Below, piece after piece: positions 35,437 to 42,638 of a stretch of 64,000 nt of DNA. The notes beneath the pieces are model-generated. The model had not been told where the DNA came from, ran no database searches, and saw only the letters and a list, made by a program, of their open reading frames with translations. The position numbers and the translations under genes were made by a program. The stretch's first letter is position 1. Every line of letters begins with the position of its first letter. The stretch is from Agromyces luteolus. Its GTDB lineage: Bacteria; Actinomycetota; Actinomycetes; Actinomycetales; Microbacteriaceae. The DNA lies in contig NZ_WODA01000008.1 of the NCBI RefSeq assembly GCF_009729855.1, positions 62,001-126,000 of the forward strand. The letters run 5' to 3'.

Positions 35437-36359
35437 TCACAGCAGGAAAAGGCCGGCTCGTTGCGCTCGCAGCGGTCGCGGTCGGGGCGACAGTGGCCCT
35501 GGCAGGGTGTGCATCGGGCGATCCGCTCGACAGCGGATCGGATGGCGGCGACGCCGCCGGCGAGACCATCGTCGTCGGCTCGCAGGACTACTACTCCAAC
35601 GAGATCATCGCCGAGCTCTACGCCCAGGCGCTCGAGGAGAACGGCTACACGGTCGACCGGCAGTTCCGCATCGGCCAGCGCGAGGTGTACATCCCCGAGA
35701 TCGAGTCGGGGTCGATCGACGTCTTCCCCGAGTACACGGGCAACCTCCTCCAGTACTACGTGCCCGACACGACGGCCACGACGAGCGACGACGTCTACGC
35801 GGAGCTCTCGACCGCGCTGCCCGACGGGCTGCGCGTGCTCGAGCAGTCCCCGGCGACCGACCAGGACTCGTACAACGTGACGCAGGCGTTCTCCGACGAG
35901 TACGGCGTCACGAGCCTCGCCGACCTGGCCGACGTCGACGCGTCGATCACGCTGGGCGGCAACTCCGAGCTCGAGACGCGGCCGTACGGTCCCGAGGGGT
36001 TGCAGTCGGTGTACGGCGTCGAGGTGGCGTTCACGCCGATCGAGGACAGCGGCGGTCCGCTGACCCTCAAGGCCCTCGTGGACGACCAGGTGCAGATGGT
36101 CAACATCTTCAGCGCCGACCCGAACATCGCCGCGAACGACCTCGTGACGCTCGAAGACCCCGAGGGGCTCTTCCTCGCATCGAACGTCGTCCCGGTCGTG
36201 AGCGAGAAGGTCGATGACGATATCGCCGGCATCATCGACACGGTGAGCGCGGCGCTCACCGCCGAGGAGCTCGTCGCCCTCAACGCGCTGAGCGTGAACG
36301 AGCAGCAGTCCGCGGAGCAGATCGCGAGCGACTGGCTCGCGGAGCAGTCCCTGTTCTAG
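35433..36359 (+). CDS. Osmoprotectant-binding lipoprotein
   Basis: 308-aa extracytoplasmic substrate-binding protein (OpuAC/ProX type). The signal peptide ends in a lipobox LAGC (Cys about residue 28), after which the mature protein begins with acidic/Gly-rich residues and GETIVVGSQDYYSNEIIAELYAQALEENGY (in parts). EYTGNLLQYY corresponds to the quaternary-amine-binding subdomain. It will be lipidated using Lgt and LspA. The ATG at 35433 overlaps the permease stop. The last four bases overlap the end of the convergent DedA gene. Confidence 0.9.
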   Translation: MITAGKGRLVALAAVAVGATVALAGCASGDPLDSGSDGGDAAGETIVVGSQDYYSNEIIAELYAQALEENGYTVDRQFRIGQREVYIPEIESGSIDVFPEYTGNLLQYYVPDTTATTSDDVYAELSTALPDGLRVLEQSPATDQDSYNVTQAFSDEYGVTSLADLADVDASITLGGNSELETRPYGPEGLQSVYGVEVAFTPIEDSGGPLTLKALVDDQVQMVNIFSADPNIAANDLVTLEDPEGLFLASNVVPVVSEKVDDDIAGIIDTVSAALTAEELVALNALSVNEQQSAEQIASDWLAEQSLF

Positions 36360-37105
36360 GGGATCCTGTCCTCGCGCGAGGGGTCGGCGGCTTCGGCCGC
36401 CGGCCCCTTCGCCGTGTCGGCCGGCGAGATGTGCGGCGGAACCGGGGGGTGCGCGGCCGGCTCGGCGGCATCCGTCATGTGACGCGCCTCGAGACGCAGG
36501 AGGACCTTCTTCCCGAGCCATGCCAGCACGAGGAACAGGATGATGACGCCGACGAAGAGGTAGCCCGCCCAGTGCAGGTTGTCGCTGAGCTCCCGGTAGC
36601 CGCCCGCCGCCGCCGACCCGACCCCGACGTAGGCGAACGACCAGATGACGCAGGCGGGCGTGGTCCAGGCCATGAACCGCCGATACGTCATGTCGCTCAT
36701 GCCCACGGTGAGCGGGACGAGCGAGTGCAGGACCGGCAGGAACCGCGATATGAAGACGGCGGGGCCGCCGCGCCGCGCGAGGTAGCGCTGCGCCCGGTGC
36801 CAGTTGTGCTCGCCGATGCGGCGCCCCAGACGCGAGTGCTGGATGTGGGGACCGAACCAGCGCCCGAGGGCGAAGCCGATGCTCTCGCCGATGAGCGCGC
36901 CGACGATGACCGCGATCGCGAGTGCGACGAACTCCACCGGACCCTCGACGCCGGTCGCGGCCACGATGACGATCGTGTCGCCGGGCACGATGAGGCCGAT
37001 GAGCACGGAGGTCTCGAGCATGATGCCGAGGCCGGCGAGCAGCGTCCGGACGACGGGGTCGACGCCCTGCACCGTCGCGAGGATGCCGTCGAGCAGCTCG
37101 TTCAC
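36356..37105 (-). CDS. DedA family membrane protein
   Basis: 249-aa inner-membrane protein of the DedA/SNARE-associated family; members act as lipid (undecaprenyl phosphate or phospholipid) translocases or affect membrane potential. Visible motifs are GLIVPGDTIVIVAA, ESIGFALGRWFGP and FISRFLPVLHSLVPLTVGMSDM with the conserved F/RFxPxxR-like block. About five hydrophobic segments; the last 45 residues are hydrophilic. GTG start at 37105 with TAGGCT seven bases upstream on the minus strand. Specific substrate unknown. Confidence 0.87.
   Translation of the reverse strand: MNELLDGILATVQGVDPVVRTLLAGLGIMLETSVLIGLIVPGDTIVIVAATGVEGPVEFVALAIAVIVGALIGESIGFALGRWFGPHIQHSRLGRRIGEHNWHRAQRYLARRGGPAVFISRFLPVLHSLVPLTVGMSDMTYRRFMAWTTPACVIWSFAYVGVGSAAAGGYRELSDNLHWAGYLFVGVIILFLVLAWLGKKVLLRLEARHMTDAAEPAAHPPVPPHISPADTAKGPAAEAADPSREDRIP
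36381..36406 (+). terminator. terminator hairpin of the osmoprotectant operon
   Basis: GGGTCGGCGGC pairs with GCCGCCGGCCC around a TTCG tetraloop (11 pairs with one G-T) and is followed by CCTTCG. It lies 22 bp past the operon stop, inside the 3' end of the convergent DedA gene. Confidence 0.6.
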
Positions 37106-37112
37106 GATTCCG

Positions 37113-37118
37113 AGCCTA
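37113..37118 (-). promoter_or_regulatory. -10-like hexamer of the DedA gene
   Basis: Minus strand TAGGCT followed by seven bases and the GTG start; near-leaderless. It lies in the 35-bp gap after the M56 gene. Confidence 0.4.
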
Positions 37119-37140
37119 TGGGCTGCGGCAGGGAAGTCGA

Positions 37141-38073
37141 TCAGAATGCGATGGCGGCGAGCACGCACACCGGGACGGCGACGATCGCCGTCGCCAGCAG
37201 CCAGGTCGCGTTTCGCGCCCGAGCGTCGAGCGGGCGCAGGTCGGCGTCGAGGCGCGCCAACCGGCGTTCGAGCACGCGCTCGCCGGGGTCGACCGCGTCG
37301 ATCGGCGCGTCGGCGTAGGCCCCCGCCGCTCCCGAGCTCCCGACCCTGAGCAGGGCCGTGCGCAGCGGTTCGACGCCCACCCGCCGTCGGGGCGCGTCGT
37401 CGGCGAGCATCTCGGTGAGGGTCGCGACCGATCGCTCGGCGCGGTTCGCGATCGGGAACCAGGGGAGCGCGGCGTGCCAGGCCCGGAACGCGAGCAGCAC
37501 GAGGTGGTGGAGCTGGTCGAGGTGCGCGCGCTCGTGGCCGACGACCGCCCGGAGCTCGTCTTCGTCGAGGAGGTCGACGAGGCCGTCCGTGACGACGGTC
37601 GCCGTCCGGAGGCCGGGCACGCAGTAGGCGACGGGCGCGGGGTGCGAGAGCACGCGCGCTCCGGTCGGTTCGCTCGCGGGACTCGCGAGCAGGTCGATCA
37701 GGCGGTGCTGGCGCCGCCGGGCGCGCTCCGCGCGCACCGCGGTCGTCCCGAGGTTCAGGGCGAGGTGGACGGCCAGCCCGACGGCGAGCGTGACGGCGGC
37801 CAGGTGCACGACGCCGAAGCCGTCGGGGATCGGGCCGGCGGCGAGGACGGGCAGGAGTGCGGTCGCCGCGCCGGTGAGCGAACCCGCCGGCGATGCGCCG
37901 AGCGCCAGGAGGGCGCCGATCATCGCGAGTCCGCCGCCGAGCGCGATGCCCTGCCAGAGCACGAGCGCGGTCGCGGGGGAGCGGGCCGGCCACTCGGCCC
38001 GCGACAGCGCGACCGGGACTGGCCACGCGAGCGCGAGGGCGAGGGCGCCGAGCGCCACGGAGGCGGCGATCAC
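37141..38073 (-). CDS. M56 family membrane metallopeptidase (BlaR1/MecR1-like, no sensor domain)
   Basis: 310-aa integral membrane peptidase paired with a BlaI-type repressor. Hydrophobic segments lie at about 1-20, 34-60 and 82-104. The zinc site is GHERAHLDQ (HExxH with H at about 179 and 183), preceded by CVPGLRTATVVTDGL. A last helix (about 287-308) ends the protein, so the extracellular penicillin-binding sensor of BlaR1 is missing. In BlaR1 systems the peptidase triggers inactivation of BlaI. Starts one base after the blaI stop, so the two are co-transcribed. Its signal is unknown; the divergent cyd operon suggests a respiratory or envelope cue. Confidence 0.85.
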   Translation of the reverse strand: MIAASVALGALALALAWPVPVALSRAEWPARSPATALVLWQGIALGGGLAMIGALLALGASPAGSLTGAATALLPVLAAGPIPDGFGVVHLAAVTLAVGLAVHLALNLGTTAVRAERARRRQHRLIDLLASPASEPTGARVLSHPAPVAYCVPGLRTATVVTDGLVDLLDEDELRAVVGHERAHLDQLHHLVLLAFRAWHAALPWFPIANRAERSVATLTEMLADDAPRRRVGVEPLRTALLRVGSSGAAGAYADAPIDAVDPGERVLERRLARLDADLRPLDARARNATWLLATAIVAVPVCVLAAIAF

Positions 38074-38074
38074 G

Positions 38075-38446
38075 TCAGTGGCGCACCAGGTCGTCGAGCA
38101 GGCGGCGCAGCGTGTTCGCCTCGCCGTCGCTCACGGTTCCGACGAATCGCGCGAGCGCGGCATCGCGGTCGGACGAGGAGGAGAGCACCTCGTGCATGAG
38201 CTCGGCGGTGTGCTCCGCGCGCGAGAGGAGCGCGCTGTAGCGGTGCGGCCGCGTGTCGCGGCTCCGCCCGACGAAGCCCTTCCGCTCGAGGCGCGAGAGC
38301 ACGGTGAGGACCGTGGTCGTCGCCGGCGCGCGCCCCGGCGCGGACACGAGGGCGAGCCGGTCGCGGACCTCGTTCGCCGTGAGTGCGGAGTCGGTCATCC
38401 AGAGCTGCTCCATCACGGAGCGCTCCAACTCGCCGAGACCTGCCAT
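38075..38446 (-). CDS. BlaI/MecI/CopY family transcriptional repressor
   Basis: 123-aa winged-helix dimeric repressor. MAGLGELERSVMEQLWMTDSALTANEVRDRL begins the DNA-binding domain (in parts); TTTVLTVLSRLERKGFVGRSRDTRPHRYSALLSR (in parts) contains the recognition helix and wing; the C-terminal helices mediate dimerisation. It is followed at once by an M56 peptidase gene and faces cydA across 111 bp that hold two matching palindromes. The ATG at 38446 has TATCCT six bases upstream. It most likely represses itself and cydABDC. Confidence 0.9.
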   Translation of the reverse strand: MAGLGELERSVMEQLWMTDSALTANEVRDRLALVSAPGRAPATTTVLTVLSRLERKGFVGRSRDTRPHRYSALLSRAEHTAELMHEVLSSSSDRDAALARFVGTVSDGEANTLRRLLDDLVRH

Positions 38447-38452
38447 ACGACG

Positions 38453-38458
38453 AGGATA
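38453..38458 (-). promoter_or_regulatory. -10-like hexamer of blaI
   Basis: Minus strand TATCCT then six bases then the ATG. Its -35 region would fall on the first palindrome (38478-38494), so repressor binding would block the promoter. Confidence 0.4.
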
Positions 38459-38477
38459 CCGCGCAAGAGCCCAACGG

Positions 38478-38516
38478 TTCTACGTCGTGTAGAAAACATG
38501 CTCTACGCTCTGTAGA
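38478..38516. promoter_or_regulatory. two BlaI-type operators between blaI and cydA
   Basis: TTCTAC-N5-GTAGAA (38478-38494) and TCTAC-N5-GTAGA (38502-38516) are two perfect inverted repeats with the same spacing, centred 23 bp apart. The core resembles the CTAC/GTAG-type half-sites bound by BlaI proteins. The second contains TACGCT (38504-38509), a possible cydA -10. Confidence 0.7.
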
Positions 38517-38557
38517 AGAATCGCGTCGACGATCGTTCCCATGAAAGGGGCCCCCGC

Positions 38558-39970
38558 GTGAACGAGTTGCTCGATCCGCTCCTGCTCGCCAGGTGGCAGT
38601 TCGGTCTCACCACGGTGTACCACTTCCTCTTCGTCCCGATCACCATCGGTCTCGCGACGTCCGCGGCGATCTTCCAGACCGCCTGGGTGCGCACCGGCAA
38701 GGTCGAGTACCTGCGGATCACGCGGTTCTTCGGCACGATCTTCCTCATCAACTTCGCGATGGGCGTCGTGACGGGCATCGTCCAGGAGTTCCAGTTCGGC
38801 ATGAACTGGTCGGAGTACTCGCGCTTCGTCGGCGACGTGTTCGGCGCCCCGCTGGCCCTCGAGGGCCTGCTCGCGTTCTTCCTCGAGGCCACGTTCATCG
38901 GCCTCTGGATCTTCGGCTGGAACCGGCTGCCGCAGAAGCTGCACCTCGCCACGATCTGGGCGACGGCGATCGGCACCATCCTCTCGGCCTACTTCATCAT
39001 CGCCGCGAACGCATTCATGCAGAACCCGGTCGGCTACGAGATGAACGCCGAGCGCGGTCGCGCCGAACTCGTCGACATCTGGGCGCTCCTGACCAACCCC
39101 GTCGCCCTCGCGGCGTTCCCGCACACGATCGCGGCCTGCTTCATGGTGAGCTCCGGTCTCATCATCAGCGCCGCCGCGTGGCACCTCGCGCGCAACCAGC
39201 ACCTCGACACCATGCGGCCGGCCCTCAAGTTCGGCCTGTGGGGCCTGCTCATCTCGGGTGCGCTCACCACGTTCTTCGGCGACCAGCTGAGCCTCGCGAT
39301 GGTCGCGACGCAGCCCATGAAGATGGCCGCCGCCGAGGCGACCTACGACACGGTCTGCGGGGCGGATGCCTCGTTCTCGCTGTTCACGCTCGGAACGCCC
39401 GACGGCACCACCGAGCTCTTCTCCATCCGCGTGCCGTACCTGCTGTCGCTGCTGTCGACGCACTCGCTCGACGGTTGCGTCGAGGGCATCAACGACCTGC
39501 AGGCGCAGTACGCCGAGCTGTACGGCCCCGGGGACTACGCGCCGATCATCTGGGTCACCTACTGGGCGTTCCGGTGGATGATCGGCCTCGGCATGCTGCA
39601 CGTGCTGATCGCGCTCGTCGGGCTCTGGCTCACCCGCAAGGACCGGATGCCGACGCAGCGCTGGATCTGGACCGTCGCCGTCTGGAGCTTCCCGCTGTCG
39701 CTGGCCGCGATGATCGTCGGCTGGGTGTTCACCGAGATGGGCCGGCAGCCGTGGATCGTCTTCAGCCTGCTGCCGACCGAGTCGGCGGTCTCGCCGAACG
39801 TCACGGGGCTCGAGGTGCTGATCTCGCTCGTCGCCTTCACGCTGATCTACGGCATCCTCGCCGTCGTCGAGGTGAAGCTCATCGTCCGGGCGGTGCGGAA
39901 GGGACCGCCCGAGATCGCCCCGCCCGACCCGGAGACGGGCAAGGTCGAACACACCGCAACGGTCTACTAG
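38558..39970 (+). CDS. cydA: Cytochrome bd ubiquinol/menaquinol oxidase subunit I
   Basis: Catalytic membrane subunit of the high-affinity terminal oxidase that reduces O2 with quinol. The 470-aa protein has ARWQFGLTTVYHFLFVPITIG (in parts) with the haem-ligand His22, GFGMNWSEYSRFVGD-type sequence (QFGMNWSEYSRFVG), the second His in FPHTIAACFM, and GWVFTEMGRQPW containing the axial Met. The Q-loop is of the short type usual in actinobacteria. GTG start with AAAGGGG upstream. Confidence 0.97.
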   Translation: MNELLDPLLLARWQFGLTTVYHFLFVPITIGLATSAAIFQTAWVRTGKVEYLRITRFFGTIFLINFAMGVVTGIVQEFQFGMNWSEYSRFVGDVFGAPLALEGLLAFFLEATFIGLWIFGWNRLPQKLHLATIWATAIGTILSAYFIIAANAFMQNPVGYEMNAERGRAELVDIWALLTNPVALAAFPHTIAACFMVSSGLIISAAAWHLARNQHLDTMRPALKFGLWGLLISGALTTFFGDQLSLAMVATQPMKMAAAEATYDTVCGADASFSLFTLGTPDGTTELFSIRVPYLLSLLSTHSLDGCVEGINDLQAQYAELYGPGDYAPIIWVTYWAFRWMIGLGMLHVLIALVGLWLTRKDRMPTQRWIWTVAVWSFPLSLAAMIVGWVFTEMGRQPWIVFSLLPTESAVSPNVTGLEVLISLVAFTLIYGILAVVEVKLIVRAVRKGPPEIAPPDPETGKVEHTATVY

Positions 39971-39982
39971 GAGGACACGGAC

Positions 39983-40990
39983 ATGGATCTCGCAGTGCTC
40001 TGGTTCTGGATCGTCGCGTTCCTCTTCGTCGGCTACTTCGTCCTTGATGGGTTCGACTTCGGCGTGGGGATGTCGCTGCCCTTCCTCGGGAAGGACGACA
40101 CCGATCGCCGGGTCCTGATCAACACCATCGGCCCCGTGTGGGACCTCAACGAGACGTGGGTGATCGTCGCCGGCGCGGCCCTGTTCGCGGCGTTCCCGGA
40201 GTGGTACGCGACGCTCTTCTCGGGGTTCTACCTCGCGCTGCTGCTCATCCTGCTGGCGCTCATCGCGCGCGGCGTCTCGTTCGAGTACCGCCACCAGCGC
40301 CCGGAGGACGCCTGGAAGCGTCGCTTCGACTGGATGATCATCGTCGGCTCGGCCGTGCCGGCGCTCCTCTGGGGCGTCGCGTTCGCGAACATCGTGCAGG
40401 GCGTGCCGCTCGACGCCGAGCACAACTACACGGGCACGCTGTTCGACCTGCTGAACCCGTACGCGCTGCTCGGCGGGCTCACGACGCTGCTGCTGTTCTT
40501 CACGCACGGCGTGGTCTTCGTCGCGCTCAAGACGGACGGCGACATCCGGCAGCGCGCCCGGCGCCTCGCGACGCGGGCCGGCGTCATCACGATCGTGGTC
40601 GCGGCATCCTTCCTGGTGTGGACCGGCTTCGCGCACGGCACGGCCTGGTTCTGGGGGCTCGCGGCCGTCGCGGCGCTGGCGCTCATCGGCTCGTGGCTCG
40701 CCAACGGCCGCGGTGCGGAGCGGGTCGCGTTCACGCTCATGGCCGTGACGATCGGCGCCGCAGTGTTCGCGCTCTTCGCCGCGCTGTTCCCCGACGTGAT
40801 GCCCGCGTCGAACGACCCCGCGAACAGCCTGACCATCGCGAACGCGTCGAGCACGCCGTACACGCTCACGGTGATGAGCTGGACGGCGCTCATCTTCCTG
40901 CCGCTCATCCTCGCCTACCAGGGCTGGACCTACTGGGTCTTCCGCAAGCGCGTGACCCGGCAGACGATCGACCCCGCCGCCGTGCACTGA
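39983..40990 (+). CDS. cydB: Cytochrome bd oxidase subunit II
   Basis: 335-aa membrane subunit that stabilises the haem-bearing CydA. It shows FVLDGFDFGVGMSLPFLGKDDTDRRVLINTIGPVWDLNETWVI (in parts), the family signature, and about eight helices. GGAGGACACGGAC precedes the ATG, 12 bp after cydA. Confidence 0.96.
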   Translation: MDLAVLWFWIVAFLFVGYFVLDGFDFGVGMSLPFLGKDDTDRRVLINTIGPVWDLNETWVIVAGAALFAAFPEWYATLFSGFYLALLLILLALIARGVSFEYRHQRPEDAWKRRFDWMIIVGSAVPALLWGVAFANIVQGVPLDAEHNYTGTLFDLLNPYALLGGLTTLLLFFTHGVVFVALKTDGDIRQRARRLATRAGVITIVVAASFLVWTGFAHGTAWFWGLAAVAALALIGSWLANGRGAERVAFTLMAVTIGAAVFALFAALFPDVMPASNDPANSLTIANASSTPYTLTVMSWTALIFLPLILAYQGWTYWVFRKRVTRQTIDPAAVH

Positions 40991-40991
40991 C

Positions 40992-42638
40992 GTGCGGCCG
41001 CTCGATCCCAGGCTGCTCCGGCGCTCGCGCGCCGCGCGCGGCTTCATGGCCGCGGGCGGCGCGCTCGCGCTGCTCCAGGCGGGCGCGACGGTCGCGTTCG
41101 CGTGGGCGCTGTCGACCCTCGTCGTCGGCCTCATCGCGGGCGAACCGCCGGTCGGCGCGAGCACGATCGTGCTCGTGCTGCTGGCCGCGGCATCCGTTCG
41201 AGCACTCTCGGGCTGGTTGTGGGAGTGGCTCGGCTCGGCCGGGGCGATGCGCGTCAAGGCGGAGCTGCGCGACGCGCTGCTGACGCGGCTCGAGGACCGG
41301 ACCGGGCGGCGCGGCGTCACGACGGCGCGCGCCGCGACGTTGCTGGGTCCGGGCCTCGACGCGCTCGACGAGTACTTCGGTCGCTACCTCCCGCAGCTCG
41401 TGCTGACCGCGATCGCGACGCCGGTGCTCGTCGTGGCCGTCTGGACCGCGGACTGGGTCTCCGGCCTCATCCTCGTCATCGTGCTGCCGCTCATCCCCGT
41501 CTTCATGGCGCTCATCGGGCTGGCGACCGAGGTCGTCCAGCGACGCCAGTGGGACCGCCTGCAGGCGCTCTCCCGCGGGTTCCTCGAGGTGCTCGGCGGG
41601 CTGTCGACGCTCATGGTGTTCGGCAGGGCGGAACGGCAGTCGCGCCGCATCCGGACGGTGACCGACGAGTACCGGTCGAGCACGATGAAGGTGCTGCGGG
41701 TGACCTTCCTCTCGGGCTTCACGCTCGAGCTCGCCGGGAGCCTCTCGGTCGCGCTCGTCGCGGTCTCGATCGGGCTGCGGCTGGTCGCCGGCGACATGGC
41801 GTTCGCACCCGGCCTCTTCGTGCTGATCCTCGCGCCCGACGTCTTCCTCCCGATCCGGAACGTCGGCGCCGCATTCCACTCCGCGACGGCGGGGCTCGAA
41901 GCCTCGAGGGACGCGCTCGACCTGCTCGAGGACCGGCCGACGAGCGCATCGGGGCTCCGAACGGATGCCGCGGCATCCGTCGACGCCGACCGGGGCGCAG
42001 CGGACGCAGGGGAGGGCCTGCGCGTCCGCGACCTCGTCGTCGTGCGGGACGGGACGCCCGTCTGCGCGCCGCTCGAGCTCGACGCCGCCCGCGGCGAGTT
42101 CGTCGCCCTCGTCGGCGCGAGCGGCTCGGGGAAGTCCTCGGTGCTCGCCGCGATGCTCGGGTTCGCCGACCGCACCGGCGAGCTCGAGCTCGACGGCGTC
42201 GCGCTCGGCGCCGGGACGCGACGGCTGGTCGCCTGGGCGGGACAGGCTCCGCAACTCGTCGAGGGCACGATCGCGGAGAACATCCGTCTCGGTTCCGAGG
42301 ACGCCGACCCCGACCTGCTCGCCCGGGCGGTCGCCGTCGGCGGCGTGGACCTCGATGCGTCGACGCGCCTCGGCCCGTCGGGAGCGGGGCTCTCTGGCGG
42401 GCAGGCGCAGCGGGTCGCCGTCGCGCGGGCCGTCCATCGTGCGCTCGCGACCGACGCCCCGCTCGTCCTCCTCGACGAGCCCACGTCGGCGCTCGATCCC
42501 GAGCGGGAACGCACGATGGCCGTGGCGCTCCGGGACCTCGCCCGGTCGGGCCGGATCGTGCTCGTCACGACCCACCGAGGCGGGCTGGGCGACGCGGCCG
42601 ACCGCGTCGTGCGGCTCCGGGAGGCCGTCCGTGCCTGA
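40992..42638 (+). CDS. cydD: CydD, ABC transporter half for cytochrome bd assembly
   Basis: 548-aa fused permease/ATPase. Six helices occupy roughly 1-300; the ATPase has Walker A GASGSGKSS, LSGGQAQR signature and LLLDEPTSALDP Walker B. CydDC is a heterodimer required for assembly of cytochrome bd and reported to move thiols or haem. GTG start one base after cydB. An 18-bp palindrome (41962-41979) lies in the linker between domains. Confidence 0.93.
   Translation: MRPLDPRLLRRSRAARGFMAAGGALALLQAGATVAFAWALSTLVVGLIAGEPPVGASTIVLVLLAAASVRALSGWLWEWLGSAGAMRVKAELRDALLTRLEDRTGRRGVTTARAATLLGPGLDALDEYFGRYLPQLVLTAIATPVLVVAVWTADWVSGLILVIVLPLIPVFMALIGLATEVVQRRQWDRLQALSRGFLEVLGGLSTLMVFGRAERQSRRIRTVTDEYRSSTMKVLRVTFLSGFTLELAGSLSVALVAVSIGLRLVAGDMAFAPGLFVLILAPDVFLPIRNVGAAFHSATAGLEASRDALDLLEDRPTSASGLRTDAAASVDADRGAADAGEGLRVRDLVVVRDGTPVCAPLELDAARGEFVALVGASGSGKSSVLAAMLGFADRTGELELDGVALGAGTRRLVAWAGQAPQLVEGTIAENIRLGSEDADPDLLARAVAVGGVDLDASTRLGPSGAGLSGGQAQRVAVARAVHRALATDAPLVLLDEPTSALDPERERTMAVALRDLARSGRIVLVTTHRGGLGDAADRVVRLREAVRA

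Noticed and set aside
37106-38026. N-terminal extension of the DedA reading frame across the M56 gene
   Set aside because: The extension is low-complexity Arg/Ala/Pro sequence from the wrong frame of the M56 gene; the GTG at 37105 gives the normal DedA length.
38541-38561. Six-codon ORF (MKGAPA) just before cydA
   Set aside because: It is explained by the AAAGGGG ribosome site and an incidental ATG; too short and without other support.
41965-42630. N-terminal extension of the cydC frame inside cydD
   Set aside because: Ser/Arg/Pro-rich out-of-frame sequence opposite a conserved ATPase domain; the GTG at 42631 gives a standard CydC.
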